Shown here piece by piece: positions 25,731 through 36,277 of a DNA stretch of 36,334 nt (the stretch's first letter is position 1; each line of letters starts with the position of its first letter). A model generated the notes under the pieces. That model worked only from the letters and a program-made list of their open reading frames with translations, was not told where the DNA came from and ran no database searches. The stretch comes from Pseudomonadota bacterium. Lineage in GTDB: Bacteria > Pseudomonadota > Alphaproteobacteria > Rhizobiales > Hyphomicrobiaceae. The stretch spans positions 1-36,334 of the forward strand of contig CAUJKI010000540.1 in assembly GCA_963205015.1 (NCBI GenBank), written 5' to 3'. Both the position numbers and the translations under genes were made by a program.

Positions 25731-26981
25731 TCAGCTCCGATAATCCGCGTTGACTGAGATGTAGCCGTGCGTGAGATCGCACGTCCAGATCGTGGCCTTG
25801 CCGGCACCGATGCCGAGATCGACCTTGATGGTGATCTCGAGGTTTTTCATGTACGCGGCGACTGTCTCCTCGACATAGGTGGGTGAGCGCTCGCCGTCCT
25901 TCGCCACCTGATGCGGCCCGAACCAGATCGCGAGCCGGTCGCGGTCGGCAGCTTCGCCAGCTTTACCGACAGCCATGACGACGCGGCCCCAGTTCGGGTC
26001 CTCGCCGGCAATCGCGGTCTTCACGAGCGGCGAGTTGGCGATCGCAAGGCCGATTGTCCGTGCCGCGCGGTCGTTCTCTGCGCCCTCAACGTCGATGGTC
26101 ACGAACTTCGAGAGCCCCTCGCCGTCCTTGGCCACCATGATCGCTAGCTCGCGCATGAGGTCGTGCGCCTTGGCGGTGAAGTCGGCGAGAACCGGATCGT
26201 CGGCGCTGGCAACGGCTTTCTGCCCGCGCGCGGCCGCCTTGCCCGTCGCGAACATCAGCATCGTGTCGCTGGTGGACGTATCACCATCGACGGTCATGCA
26301 GTTGAAGCTCTTTTGCGCGCCGGCCGCGAGCAGGCTCTGGAGCGCCGGCGCCGCGATGGCCGCATCCGTGAAGATGAAGCACAGCATGGTCGCCATGTCG
26401 GGCGCGATCATGCCGGCACCCTTGCAAAAGCCGTTGATCGAAACCTGGACGCCGCCGATCGTCGCGGTGCGCGTCACAAGTTTGGGGAATGTGTCCGTGG
26501 TCATGATCGCCCGCGCGGTATCGGCCCAGGCATCGGGCTTCGCGGACTTGGCGAGCCCATCGAGCAGGTGTGCGAACCTGCCCGCCTCCAGCGGCTCGCC
26601 GATGACACCCGTCGAGGCGAGATAGACATCGCTCCGCGCACAGCCGACGGCCTTCATGGCGAACTCGGCCGTCAGCTCGACGGCTTCGCGGCCCTTCTTG
26701 CCGGTGAAGGCATTGGAGTTTCCGGAGTTCACGACGAGCGCCCTCGCGCGGCCGGACTTCAGGCTCTCGCGGCACCACAGCACAGGCGCCGAGCAGGTCT
26801 TGGACTGGGTCAGGACGCCCGCGGCGACCGTCCCCTCGTCCATGACAGCGATCATGAGGTCCTTTCGGTTGCGGTACTTGATGCCGGCCTCGCACGCCGC
26901 AAAGCGCACGCCGTCGATGACGGGGACCTCGGGGAGGGCCTTGGGGGCGAACGGGGACACGGCGGCATCAGCTTTGGCCAT
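25731..26981 (-). CDS. argJ: Bifunctional glutamate N-acetyltransferase / amino-acid N-acetyltransferase
   Basis: [30 protein letters not shown] (autocleavage Thr) and [17 protein letters not shown] motifs. Confidence 0.95.
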   Translation of the reverse strand: MAKADAAVSPFAPKALPEVPVIDGVRFAACEAGIKYRNRKDLMIAVMDEGTVAAGVLTQSKTCSAPVLWCRESLKSGRARALVVNSGNSNAFTGKKGREAVELTAEFAMKAVGCARSDVYLASTGVIGEPLEAGRFAHLLDGLAKSAKPDAWADTARAIMTTDTFPKLVTRTATIGGVQVSINGFCKGAGMIAPDMATMLCFIFTDAAIAAPALQSLLAAGAQKSFNCMTVDGDTSTSDTMLMFATGKAAARGQKAVASADDPVLADFTAKAHDLMRELAIMVAKDGEGLSKFVTIDVEGAENDRAARTIGLAIANSPLVKTAIAGEDPNWGRVVMAVGKAGEAADRDRLAIWFGPHQVAKDGERSPTYVEETVAAYMKNLEITIKVDLGIGAGKATIWTCDLTHGYISVNADYRS

Positions 26982-27152
26982 GGAGCGGCTCCGGCAGCGA
27001 AAAAGTTCGGGGAAGGAACGCAATACTGCCTGCGATGCCGACGGCGCAAGGTGAACGTGGTCCGCGTGTTCGGCGCCCCGCGCGGGACGCGGATGCAACA
27101 TTGTTGCCTTCACCCTTTACAGGGAGCCCGGCGCGGCCCAAAAGTCTCGGCC

Positions 27153-27950
27153 ATGATCGAGCCCTTCCTGCTTCGCGCGCTCATTGCCGGCCTCGGCATT
27201 GCCATCGTGGCGGCGCCGCTCGGCTGCCTCGTGGTGTGGCGGCGCATGTCCTATTTCGGCTCGACGGTGGCCCATGCGGGCCTGCTCGGGGTTGCCTTCG
27301 GCATTGCCTTCGACATCGACCTGACGCTCGGCGTGATCGTGGTTTCGCTCGCCGTCGGCGCCCTGCTGGTCGTGCTGGAGCGCCAACCGCTGCTGCCTGT
27401 GGACAGTCTGCTCGGGATCCTCTCGCATGCGGCGCTGGCGCTCGGGTTGATTGCGGCAGCGCGCCTCTCCGGCCAGCGCCTCGATCTCATGGGCTACCTC
27501 TTCGGCGACATCCTGGCCGTCACCGAGGGCGATCTTCTTTGGGTGTTCGTCGGCGGGGCCCTGGTTCTGGTGGCGATCGCACTCTTCTGGAAGACGCTGG
27601 TGGCGGTCGCGGTCCACAAGGAGCTGGCGGCTGCCGAGGGGCATAATACTGCCCGCGCGGAAGCGGCGCTGATCATGTTGCTGGCGTTTATCATTGCCGT
27701 CGCCATGAAGGTCGTCGGCGTACTGCTGATCGTCGCCTTCCTGATCATGCCCGCGGCGGCGGCGCGGCCCTTCTCGGGGACGCCGGAGGTGATGGTGATG
27801 GGTGCCGCGGGCCTCGGCATCGCCGGCACGGCCGGAGGGCTCGCCCTCTCGGTGGCCTGGGATGTGCCCGCCGGACCGGCCATCGTCGTGATACTGTCGG
27901 CTTTTTGCCTCGCCTCGCTCGCCGCGGCATTCTCGCTGCAGCGGCGGTAG
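27153..27950 (+). CDS. Metal ABC transporter permease (ZnuB-like)
   Basis: [30 protein letters not shown]...[23 protein letters not shown], the conserved ZnuB/ABC-3 permease pattern. Confidence 0.9.
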   Translation: MIEPFLLRALIAGLGIAIVAAPLGCLVVWRRMSYFGSTVAHAGLLGVAFGIAFDIDLTLGVIVVSLAVGALLVVLERQPLLPVDSLLGILSHAALALGLIAAARLSGQRLDLMGYLFGDILAVTEGDLLWVFVGGALVLVAIALFWKTLVAVAVHKELAAAEGHNTARAEAALIMLLAFIIAVAMKVVGVLLIVAFLIMPAAAARPFSGTPEVMVMGAAGLGIAGTAGGLALSVAWDVPAGPAIVVILSAFCLASLAAAFSLQRR

Positions 27951-27961
27951 TTGGCTGTGAC

Positions 27962-29245
27962 ATGAAGGTGTGGCAAGCAGAGGCGCCGGAACCGCGAACA
28001 GGCCGAAACATGCTGACGAGCCCAGCTGAACGCCGCCAGACCCATGCCGTGAATGTCGGCGGGGTGATCGTCGGCGGCGGTGCACCGGTCGTCGTTCAGT
28101 CGATGACCAATACGGACACCGCCGATGCCGAGGGGACGGCGCGGCAGGTCGCGGCCCTCGCGCGGGCCGGCTCCGAGATCGTCCGCATCACTGTCGACCG
28201 CGACGAATCCGCAAAGGCCGTCCCGGTGATCCGCGAGAAACTCGCGAAGATGCGCGTCAGCGTGCCGATCGTCGGCGATTTCCATTACAACGGCCACACG
28301 CTGCTTGCCGAGAACCCTGCCTGCGCGGAAGCCCTCGACAAGTATCGAATCAATCCCGGTAATGTCGGCTTCAAGGACAAGAAGGACCGCCAGTTCTCGG
28401 CGATCATCGACCTCGCGCTCCGTCACAACAAGCCCGTGCGGATCGGCGTCAACTGGGGCTCGCTCGACCAGGAGCTGCTCACGCACCTCATGGACGAGAA
28501 CGCCAGGAGCTCCACACCCCGGCCCGCCCGCTCGGTCATGCACGAGGCCATCGTGCAGTCGGCGCTGCTCTCGGCGGAACGTGCGGAAGAGCTCGGCCTC
28601 GGCGGCGATCGCATCGTCATTTCGGCGAAGGTCTCGGCCGTGCAGGATCTGATTGCGGTCTATGGGATGTTGGCCGATCGCTGCCACTATGCGCTGCACC
28701 TGGGGCTTACCGAGGCCGGCATGGGCTCGAAGGGCATTGTCGCGTCCTCGGCTGCCATGGGCATCGTCCTCCAGGCCGGCATCGGCGACACGATCCGCTA
28801 TTCGCTGACACCCGAGCCCGGCGGCGACCGTACGCTCGAGGTTCAAGCCGCGCAGGAACTGCTGCAGACCATGGGCCTCAGAACGTTCATGCCGATCGTG
28901 GCGGCTTGCCCGGGGTGTGGGCGCACGACCTCGACCGTGTTTCAGGAGCTGGCGCGTGATGTACAGGCCATGATCCGCGAGCGCATGCCCGAGTGGCGCG
29001 CGCGTTATCCTGGAGTCGAGGGGCTGAACCTCGCCGTCATGGGCTGTATCGTGAACGGGCCCGGCGAGTCCAAGCATGCCGACATCGGCATCTCGCTTCC
29101 CGGTACGGGCGAGACGCCCTCGGCGCCGATCTTCATCGACGGCAAGAAGGCCATGACGCTGCGCGGACCGAATATCGCCAGCGAGTTCAAGACGATCGTC
29201 GAGGACTACATCGAGAAGCGCTACGGCGCGAAGGCGGCGCAATAG
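27962..29245 (+). CDS. ispG: (E)-4-hydroxy-3-methylbut-2-enyl-diphosphate synthase
   Basis: [37 protein letters not shown]...CPGCGRTT...[24 protein letters not shown], the [4Fe-4S] ligand motifs of IspG. Confidence 0.96.
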   Translation: MKVWQAEAPEPRTGRNMLTSPAERRQTHAVNVGGVIVGGGAPVVVQSMTNTDTADAEGTARQVAALARAGSEIVRITVDRDESAKAVPVIREKLAKMRVSVPIVGDFHYNGHTLLAENPACAEALDKYRINPGNVGFKDKKDRQFSAIIDLALRHNKPVRIGVNWGSLDQELLTHLMDENARSSTPRPARSVMHEAIVQSALLSAERAEELGLGGDRIVISAKVSAVQDLIAVYGMLADRCHYALHLGLTEAGMGSKGIVASSAAMGIVLQAGIGDTIRYSLTPEPGGDRTLEVQAAQELLQTMGLRTFMPIVAACPGCGRTTSTVFQELARDVQAMIRERMPEWRARYPGVEGLNLAVMGCIVNGPGESKHADIGISLPGTGETPSAPIFIDGKKAMTLRGPNIASEFKTIVEDYIEKRYGAKAAQ

Positions 29246-29379
29246 GCGCCCGGTACGCACAGCAGGCGCATTGCCGGGCCTCGAGGCACGATTTAGCCGA
29301 GACAAAGCGGGGCGCGACCCCATAAGATCAACGAGGCCGCTGACGGCGGCCGCTCGTGCCAATTTACCGAGCTCATCCC

Positions 29380-29772
29380 ATGTACGAACAGGTCACGCGC
29401 TCGATCCGCGTGCGCGTCCGGCCGGAGTACCTCGAAGCGCAGTCTGCCCCTGAAGATGGGCGGTTCTTCTGGGCCTACACGGTCGAGATCGTCAACGAAG
29501 GCAGCGAGACGGTGCAACTCCGCTCGCGCCACTGGCGCATCACCGATGCCAACGGTCACGTGGAGGAAGTGCGCGGCCCGGGCGTCATCGGTCAGACGCC
29601 GGTGCTCGGCCCGGGCGAGTCCTTCGAGTATACGTCGGGCTGTCCGCTCAGGACGTCGTCGGGGATCATGGTCGGCTCCTATCAGATGATCAAGGACAAC
29701 GGCACTCTGATCGACGTCGCCATCCCCGCCTTCTCGCTCGACAGCCCGTTCGCCCGGCGCAGTCTGAACTGA
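29380..29772 (+). CDS. apaG: ApaG family protein
   Basis: [75 protein letters not shown]. Confidence 0.95.
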   Translation: MYEQVTRSIRVRVRPEYLEAQSAPEDGRFFWAYTVEIVNEGSETVQLRSRHWRITDANGHVEEVRGPGVIGQTPVLGPGESFEYTSGCPLRTSSGIMVGSYQMIKDNGTLIDVAIPAFSLDSPFARRSLN

Positions 29773-29801
29773 CCCCGGCGAACTGATCCCAAGGAGTTTG
29801 A

Positions 29802-30962
29802 ATGTCGTCCCTTCTCTCCGACACCAAGGCTTTGCTTGCGAAGCTGGTGTCGTTCGACACGACGAGTGCGAAGACCAACCTCCCCTGCGCCGAGTTCATC
29901 CGCGATTATCTTGCGGGACACGGCATCCTCGCGACGCTCCTTCCGTCGGACGACGGCATCCACGCCAATCTGTTTGCAAGTATCGGCCCGCAGGGGGACG
30001 GCGGCATTGCTTTCTCGGGACACATGGACGTCGTGCCGGTGGCGGGCCAGCCCTGGGAGACCGATCCCTTCGAGATGGTCGAGCGGGACGGGCACCTCTA
30101 CGGCCGCGGCACGTGCGACATGAAAGGCTATCTTGCGTGTGTTCTGGCGCTGGTGCCGGAGATGAAGAAGCGCGCGTTGAAGCGACCGCTCTACGTCGTG
30201 TTCTCCTATGACGAGGAAGTGGGCTGCACAGGCGTCAAGCCCATGATCGCCGAGTTCGGCAAATCATTGCCGACGCCGGGCATCGTGCTCGTCGGCGAGC
30301 CGACATTGATGACGGTCGTCGATGCCCACAAGGGCGGCTATCGCTTCCGCACGGAGATCACCGGCCAGGCGGCGCACTCATCGAAGCCGCAGCTCGGCGC
30401 TTCCGCGATTTTTGCGGCGGCCGATCTTGCCATGGAGCTGAGGCGTATCGAGGAGCGACTCAAGGCGCGTCAGATCAATCCGCGCTTCGACCCACCCTAT
30501 TCCTCGATTTCGGTCGGCTCGATCTCGGGCGGTGTGGCACACAACATCGTCCCGCCGCACTGCGAGATGAACTGGGGTGTCCGTGCGCTGCCGGGCCTCG
30601 ATGTGTCGGCGCTCGCCAAGGAGTTCGACGACTACGCGCAGAAGCATGTGCTGCCGCCCATGCGCGCGGTGAGCGAGGATTGCGCGATCGTGACAACGCC
30701 GACCGGCGTCTTGCCGGCGTTCTCGTCAGGCGAAAATTCCGCGGCGACATCGCTGGCCCTGAAGCTCGTCGGGCAGAACGAGACGTTCGCCGTCGCCTAC
30801 GGCACCGAGGCGAGCCATTTCCAGGCGGCTGGATGCTCGTCGGTCGTGTGCGGGCCGGGCAGCATCGACCAGGCCCATCAGGCCAATGAATTCGTCGCAA
30901 TCAGTGAGCTCGAACGCTGCCTGACGTATCTGGGTCGCGTGATCGATACCGCGAGCGAGTAG
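29802..30962 (+). CDS. argE: Acetylornithine deacetylase
   Basis: M20 peptidase motifs GHMDVVPVAGQPWETDPFEMVERDGHLYGRGTCDMKG, SYDEEVGC; 386 aa. Confidence 0.93.
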   Translation: MSSLLSDTKALLAKLVSFDTTSAKTNLPCAEFIRDYLAGHGILATLLPSDDGIHANLFASIGPQGDGGIAFSGHMDVVPVAGQPWETDPFEMVERDGHLYGRGTCDMKGYLACVLALVPEMKKRALKRPLYVVFSYDEEVGCTGVKPMIAEFGKSLPTPGIVLVGEPTLMTVVDAHKGGYRFRTEITGQAAHSSKPQLGASAIFAAADLAMELRRIEERLKARQINPRFDPPYSSISVGSISGGVAHNIVPPHCEMNWGVRALPGLDVSALAKEFDDYAQKHVLPPMRAVSEDCAIVTTPTGVLPAFSSGENSAATSLALKLVGQNETFAVAYGTEASHFQAAGCSSVVCGPGSIDQAHQANEFVAISELERCLTYLGRVIDTASE

Positions 30963-30988
30963 CAGGGCCGTATCTCAACGGAGGCCCA

Positions 30989-31243
30989 ATGGTAGCGAAA
31001 ACCAGCGGCTCCGTCCGCAAGCTCATCGAGTTCGATGGCGAAACGTGGCGTGCGCTCGAAGGCCTGTCGCACGACAGTTTGGCGACCCTGCAGGAGCTTG
31101 CCGACGAAGCCTTCCGCGATCTCCTTAAGAAGCATCACCGCCCGGTGACGCTGCGGGAGGCCTTGAAGGCCAGCAAGCGCGCCATTCCTGCGAACGATGC
31201 GGGGCGTGCTGCGCGAAGCCGTCCAAAGCCGCCCCGCTCTTGA
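30989..31243 (+). CDS. Small hypothetical protein (84 aa)
   Basis: MVAKTSGSVRKLIEFDGETWRALEGLSHDSLATLQELADEAFRDLLKKHHRPVTLREALKAS; GGAGG upstream; intact ORF filling the gap. Confidence 0.62.
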   Translation: MVAKTSGSVRKLIEFDGETWRALEGLSHDSLATLQELADEAFRDLLKKHHRPVTLREALKASKRAIPANDAGRAARSRPKPPRS

Positions 31244-31993
31244 TCAATACGTCGCTCGCCCGCCCGAGATGTCGAGGACGCTGCCGGTCGTGAACGAGCA
31301 GTCCTCGGACGCGGCGAAGGCCGCGAGCGCCGCGATCTCCCCGACATTTACGAAGCGTGCCCGCGGGATCTTCGAGAGCATGTAGTCGATCTGCTGCTGC
31401 GTCATCTGGTCGAAGATCGCGGTCTTCGCAGCGGCCGGCGTGATGGCGTTCACCGCGATGTCGTATTGCGCCAGCTCCTTGGCGAGGCTCTTGGTCAAGC
31501 CGATGACACCGGCCTTCGAGGCTGAATAGTGGGCCGCATTGGGATTGCCTTCCTTGCCGGCGATCGAGGCGATGTTGATGATACGCCCGTACTTCTGCGC
31601 GATCATGGTCGGGACGACGGCGCGACAGCAATAGAAGGGTCCGTCGAGATTGATGCGAATGACACGCTGCCAATCGGCGATCGGCAGCTCCCAGGTCGGC
31701 GCGTTGCCGCCCGCGATGCCGGCATTGTTGACGAGGATATCGATGCGGCTGAAATCCGTGAGTGTCGCTTTGACGGCACCCTCGATCGATTCCGGATTGG
31801 TCACGTCGACGGCATAGGCCTTGGAAGCCTGTCCGAGTGCTGCGGCCGTCTTGTCGGCAAGGGGTTTGTCCATATCCCAGATCGCCACTTTGGCACCCGA
31901 GGCGATGAAGCGCTCGGCTATCGCACGGCCGATGCCCTGCGCGCCACCCGTGATAACAGCAACCCTATCCTTGAGATCAATCGCATTGGCCAT
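31244..31993 (-). CDS. SDR family oxidoreductase
   Basis: VAVITGGAQGIGRAIAERF...NNAGIAG...YSASKAGVIGLTKSLAKEL. Confidence 0.93.
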   Translation of the reverse strand: MANAIDLKDRVAVITGGAQGIGRAIAERFIASGAKVAIWDMDKPLADKTAAALGQASKAYAVDVTNPESIEGAVKATLTDFSRIDILVNNAGIAGGNAPTWELPIADWQRVIRINLDGPFYCCRAVVPTMIAQKYGRIINIASIAGKEGNPNAAHYSASKAGVIGLTKSLAKELAQYDIAVNAITPAAAKTAIFDQMTQQQIDYMLSKIPRARFVNVGEIAALAAFAASEDCSFTTGSVLDISGGRATY

Positions 31994-32024
31994 GGCGTAT
32001 CCTCGGTTTGATCGTTGACTGAAT

Positions 32025-32657
32025 TCATCGGAAGCGGCGTTCCAGCTCGGCGACCTGCTCGTCCGTCAGGAGGCGCAGGCGTTCCCCGCGCAGCATGAGA
32101 AAGAGCTTGGCCGTTTCCTCGAGCTCCTCGATGGCGTCCTGCGCAGACGAAAGGCTCGTGCCCGAGACGACGGGGCCGTGGTTGGCGAGCAGCACGGCAT
32201 GATGCTTGCCCGCGAGTGCGCCAACCGCGGTGGCGAGTGTCTCGTCGCCCGGTGGATAGTAGGACACGAGCGGCAGGCGGCCGATCCGCATGGCGTAGTA
32301 GGCGGTGATCGGCGGCAGACAGTTATTGTGATCGATATTCTCGAGGCAACTCACGGCGACGGAATGCGTCGAATGTAGATGTACGACGGCGCCGCTTCCG
32401 GGCCGCGCGCTGTACATCGTCGTGTGAAGGAAAGCCTCCTTGGTCGGCCTGTCGCCGTCGACGAGCCGGCCAGCGGTATCGAGCTTCGACAATCGTGCCG
32501 GATCGAGCGTGCCGAGCGACGACCCCGTCGGCGTCATGAGCCAGCCGCCATCGGGAAGCGCGACGGAGATGTTGCCGGTCGAGCCGTGCGTCAGCCCGCG
32601 ATTGAAGAGCGACGCGCCGGCTCTCACGATGTCCTCGCGCAGGCGGCTTTCGCTCAC
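32025..32657 (-). CDS. otnC: 3-oxo-tetronate 4-phosphate decarboxylase (class II aldolase)
   Basis: GSTGNISVALPDGGWLMTPTGSSLG...VVHLHSTHSVAVSCL...LLANHGPVVSG; 4-bp overlap with the upstream kinase gene. Confidence 0.88.
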   Translation of the reverse strand: MSESRLREDIVRAGASLFNRGLTHGSTGNISVALPDGGWLMTPTGSSLGTLDPARLSKLDTAGRLVDGDRPTKEAFLHTTMYSARPGSGAVVHLHSTHSVAVSCLENIDHNNCLPPITAYYAMRIGRLPLVSYYPPGDETLATAVGALAGKHHAVLLANHGPVVSGTSLSSAQDAIEELEETAKLFLMLRGERLRLLTDEQVAELERRFR

Positions 32658-33919
32658 GACAGCTTCTCCCAGGCTTTGAGAAAGAAATCGGGTGCGCCGA
32701 AATTACCGGACTTGAGCGCGAGAACCATGTCGCGCTCGCCGATCGCACGCGTCCACGGCACGCCGGGGTCGATCTCGGGGCCGATCTCGAGCGCGGTCAC
32801 GCCGAGGCCGTTGACTACGGCGCCCGACGTTTCGCCGCCCGCAACGATGATGCGGCTGAAGCCAGCGTCGCTGAGCCCGATGGCGACCTTAGCCAACGCT
32901 TCCTCGACGATGGCGCCCGCCTTGTCGCGTCCGAGTTTGGCTTGTGCCGCGCCGACCGCTTCCGGGTCGGCACTCGAATAGACGAGTGGCGGCCGTTCGG
33001 CGGCCTGATCTTTCACCCAGGCGACGATGCGCGCGGCCGTCAATTCGCCCGATGCAAGGGCGAGCGGATCGATGCGCAATGTGGGCAGACCAGCAGCGAT
33101 CGCGGCCTGCACTTGGCCACGTGTCGCGGTGCTGCAGCTTCCGGCGAGGATAAGCGCGCGGCCCTTTGGCGCGCGCATGGATGCCGGCGCGTCGGCGGCT
33201 TCCATCAGCCCCTCGCGCACGAAGTTCGCGGGAAGGCCGAGTGCGACGCCGGAGCCGCCGGTGATCAGCTTCATGCCGGCGGCGGCCGTGCCCATGTCCA
33301 CGAGATGGCGGTCGGTGATCGCGTCGAGGACGAGAAAGCGTTCGTCGCGCTGGTCTGCGGCGGCGATTGCCGCTTTGATCGCATCCGCGCCCGCATCGAC
33401 AACCGCGAAAGGCACAAGCCCAACCTTGAGCTTTGTCTGTCGCTGCAGGACGCGCACCAGGTTCGAGTCGCGCATCGGCGTCAGCGGGTGGTCCTTCATC
33501 GGGCTCTCGGCGAGCGGTACGTCGCCGACAAAGAGATTGCCCTGATAAACGGTCCGTTTGTTCGTCGGAAAGGCCGGGCACACGATTGCCTGCCGTGCGC
33601 CGAGATGCTCGAGCAATGCCTCCGCGACGGGGCCGATATTGCCCTCGTCCGTCGAGTCGAACGTCGAGCAGTATTTGAAGAAGAGCTGCTTCGCGCCGCC
33701 CGCGAGCAATGCATCCGCCGCTTCAAGCGAGAGCGAGACGGCCTCGCCGACTGGGCACGTTCGCGTCTTGAGCGCGACGACGACGGCATCGAAGCCGGAA
33801 AGGTCGGTCCCCTTGTCCGGCACCTGCATGACCTGCACGGTTCGCATGCCGCCGCGCGTCAGCATGAGCGCGAGATCGGTCGCGCCGGTCAGGTCATCAG
33901 CGATGCATCCGAGCAGCAT
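32654..33919 (-). CDS. otnK: 3-oxo-tetronate kinase (four-carbon acid sugar kinase, formerly DUF1537)
   Basis: MLLGCIADDLTGATDLALMLTRGGMRTVQVMQVPD...KYCSTFDSTDEGNIGPVAEALLE...VAGGETSGAVVNGLG. Confidence 0.92.
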   Translation of the reverse strand: MLLGCIADDLTGATDLALMLTRGGMRTVQVMQVPDKGTDLSGFDAVVVALKTRTCPVGEAVSLSLEAADALLAGGAKQLFFKYCSTFDSTDEGNIGPVAEALLEHLGARQAIVCPAFPTNKRTVYQGNLFVGDVPLAESPMKDHPLTPMRDSNLVRVLQRQTKLKVGLVPFAVVDAGADAIKAAIAAADQRDERFLVLDAITDRHLVDMGTAAAGMKLITGGSGVALGLPANFVREGLMEAADAPASMRAPKGRALILAGSCSTATRGQVQAAIAAGLPTLRIDPLALASGELTAARIVAWVKDQAAERPPLVYSSADPEAVGAAQAKLGRDKAGAIVEEALAKVAIGLSDAGFSRIIVAGGETSGAVVNGLGVTALEIGPEIDPGVPWTRAIGERDMVLALKSGNFGAPDFFLKAWEKLS

Positions 33920-33961
33920 GGCGTCGGCCTCCCTGGGGCAGCGTGGTTTCCTGGCGATCTT

Positions 33962-36277
33962 TTATGCCGCCTTGGCCTTTCGCGCACTCTCGATGGCCTG
34001 CCAGATTCGCGCTGGCGTCGCCGGCATCTCGATGTGGGTGATTCCGAGCGGGGCGAGCGCATCGCAGACGGCATTGATCGTGGCCGCGAGCGAGCCGACC
34101 GTGCCGGCTTCGCCGACGCCCTTGGCACCGAGCGAATTGACCTTGGTCGGCACTTCCCGCGTGCGAATGTTGATGTTCGGCAGGTCCTGCGCGCGCGGGA
34201 TCATGTAGTCCATGAACGAGCCCGTCGAGAGCTGCGCCGTCTCCTGATCATAGACGATCGTCTCGCCGATGGCCTGGGCGATGCCTTGCGCGACACCGCC
34301 ATGGATCTGGCCGCGCGCGAGTGTCGGATTGATAACCGTGCCGATGTCCTCGACGATGGTGTAGCGCACGATCTCGAGCGAGCCCGTGTCCGGATCGATC
34401 TCGACCTCGCACATGTGGCAGCCGTTGGGGTAAGTGACCGATGGCGGCTGGAACTCTCCCGCGGCGGTGTATCCGTCCTCGTTCGTCTTCTCCACGTGCT
34501 CGGCAATCTCGAAGAGAGAGATGGAGCGGTTGGTGCCGGTGCGGCGGAAATGCGCCTCTGCAAACTCGATTTCCTCGGGTTTTGCCTCAAGGAGCTCGGC
34601 GGCGATGTCACGTCCCTTGGCAATCGTGTTGTCGATCGTGATCGCGACGCAGGCACCGCCGACGCCGACACTGCTCGAGCCGCCATTGCCGCGGCCGCCC
34701 GGCAGCAGGTCGGTGTCACCCTGCACGTAGCGCACCTTGTCGACCGGCACGCCGAGACGCTGGGCAACGAGCTGCGAGAGCATCGTCTCGAGGCCCTGGC
34801 CGACGCTCATCACGCCCGCATGGAGCGTCACCGTACCATCGCTCGAGACGCGGATTGCGGAGAAGTCCTTGCCGGGCTTGACGAAGGGGCCGCCGGCCAC
34901 CTCGATCGGATTGGCGATGCCGAGGCCGCGCAGCTTGCCACGCTTCGCCGCCTCCGTGCGGCGCGCCTCGAAGCCGGCGCGGTCGGCAAGCTCGGCCGCG
35001 CCCGTCATGTTCCCTTCGAATTCGCCGCAGTCGTAGATGAACGTGAAGCCCGTGTCGTAGGGCATGGCCGTCGGCGGCACGAGATTGCGCAAGCGGAGCT
35101 GATAAGGATCGATCTTCATCTCGCGCGCGGCGAGATCGATCAGGCGCTCGATGGCATAGGTCGCCTCGGGGCGGCCGGCACCGCGATAAGGGGCCGAGGT
35201 CTGCCGGTTGGTGAAGATTCCGCGCACGCTCGCGACGATGGTGGGGATGCGATAGACGCCGGCGATGCCGCCGAGATTGCCGATCATGAACAGCGAGCGG
35301 CCGCTGAGATAGCAGCCGATATTCACGTCGAACTTCCCCCGCAGACCCAGGAACTTGCCGTCCTTGTCGAGCGCCAGCTCGGCGTCAATGCGCACGTCGC
35401 GCCCGTGATCGTCCGAAAGGAAGGATTCGCGCCGCTCGGAGATCCAGCGCACAGGGCGGCCGAGACGCTTCGCCGCCCAGAGCACGAGCACGTCCTCGGG
35501 ATAGGCGCCGCTCTTCATGCCGAAGGAGCCGCCGACGTCGCCGGCGAGAATGCGTACCTTCGACTGGTCGACCTTGAAGAGGCCCGCCAGCGTTGGGCGC
35601 ATGTTGAACGGGCCCTGCGTCGAGGCGTGAATGACGAAGCGTCCTTCGTCGTCGATCAGGCCGAGTGCGCCGCGCGGTTCCATGCTGCAGGCGGTGACCC
35701 GCGAGACATGCGACTGCAGGCGGACGACGTGCGCGGCGTCGGCGGCCGCCTTCTCGAAGGCGGCGTTGTCACCTTTCTTCCAGAGATAGGCGATGTTGTC
35801 GGGAACCTCGTCCCATACGGCCGGCGCGCCGGATGCAAGAGCTGGCTCGAAGTCCGCGACGGCATCGAGTGGCTCGTAGTCGATCTCGACCAGCTCGCCC
35901 GCGACTTCCGCCTGCTCGACGCTCTCCGCGACGACAAGCACAACGCACTCGCCGACAAAGCGGACGCGGTCGCGTGCGAGCACGGGGCGCTTGGCCTGAT
36001 GGGCCTTCTGGCCGTCGGACTTCGGCAGCTCGACGCCGCAGGGAAGATCGCTGATGCCGTCCGCGGCGAGATCGGCCCCAGTCAGAACAGCGAGCACGCC
36101 CGGCACGGCCTTGGCGGCCGTCATGTCGATGCTGCGGATCTTCGCGTGCGCGTGCACCGAGCGGACCGTGAAGGCGTGCACGAGGCGCGGCAGACGCAGG
36201 TCGGCCACATAACGACCACGGCCCGTCGCCAGACGCTCATCCTCGATCCGGCCCGTGTACGCGATCGTCTCGGTCAT
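33962..36277 (-). CDS. Xanthine dehydrogenase family protein molybdopterin-binding subunit (form II CoxL-like)
   Basis: GGSFGMKSG, PYRGAGRPEATYAIERLID and SLGAKGVGEAGTVGSLAATINAVCDAL active-site motifs; 771 aa. Confidence 0.93.
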   Translation of the reverse strand: MTETIAYTGRIEDERLATGRGRYVADLRLPRLVHAFTVRSVHAHAKIRSIDMTAAKAVPGVLAVLTGADLAADGISDLPCGVELPKSDGQKAHQAKRPVLARDRVRFVGECVVLVVAESVEQAEVAGELVEIDYEPLDAVADFEPALASGAPAVWDEVPDNIAYLWKKGDNAAFEKAAADAAHVVRLQSHVSRVTACSMEPRGALGLIDDEGRFVIHASTQGPFNMRPTLAGLFKVDQSKVRILAGDVGGSFGMKSGAYPEDVLVLWAAKRLGRPVRWISERRESFLSDDHGRDVRIDAELALDKDGKFLGLRGKFDVNIGCYLSGRSLFMIGNLGGIAGVYRIPTIVASVRGIFTNRQTSAPYRGAGRPEATYAIERLIDLAAREMKIDPYQLRLRNLVPPTAMPYDTGFTFIYDCGEFEGNMTGAAELADRAGFEARRTEAAKRGKLRGLGIANPIEVAGGPFVKPGKDFSAIRVSSDGTVTLHAGVMSVGQGLETMLSQLVAQRLGVPVDKVRYVQGDTDLLPGGRGNGGSSSVGVGGACVAITIDNTIAKGRDIAAELLEAKPEEIEFAEAHFRRTGTNRSISLFEIAEHVEKTNEDGYTAAGEFQPPSVTYPNGCHMCEVEIDPDTGSLEIVRYTIVEDIGTVINPTLARGQIHGGVAQGIAQAIGETIVYDQETAQLSTGSFMDYMIPRAQDLPNINIRTREVPTKVNSLGAKGVGEAGTVGSLAATINAVCDALAPLGITHIEMPATPARIWQAIESARKAKAA

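Noticed and set aside
27494-29362. 622-aa ORF on the - strand
   Set aside because: Shadow of the znuB-like gene and ispG.
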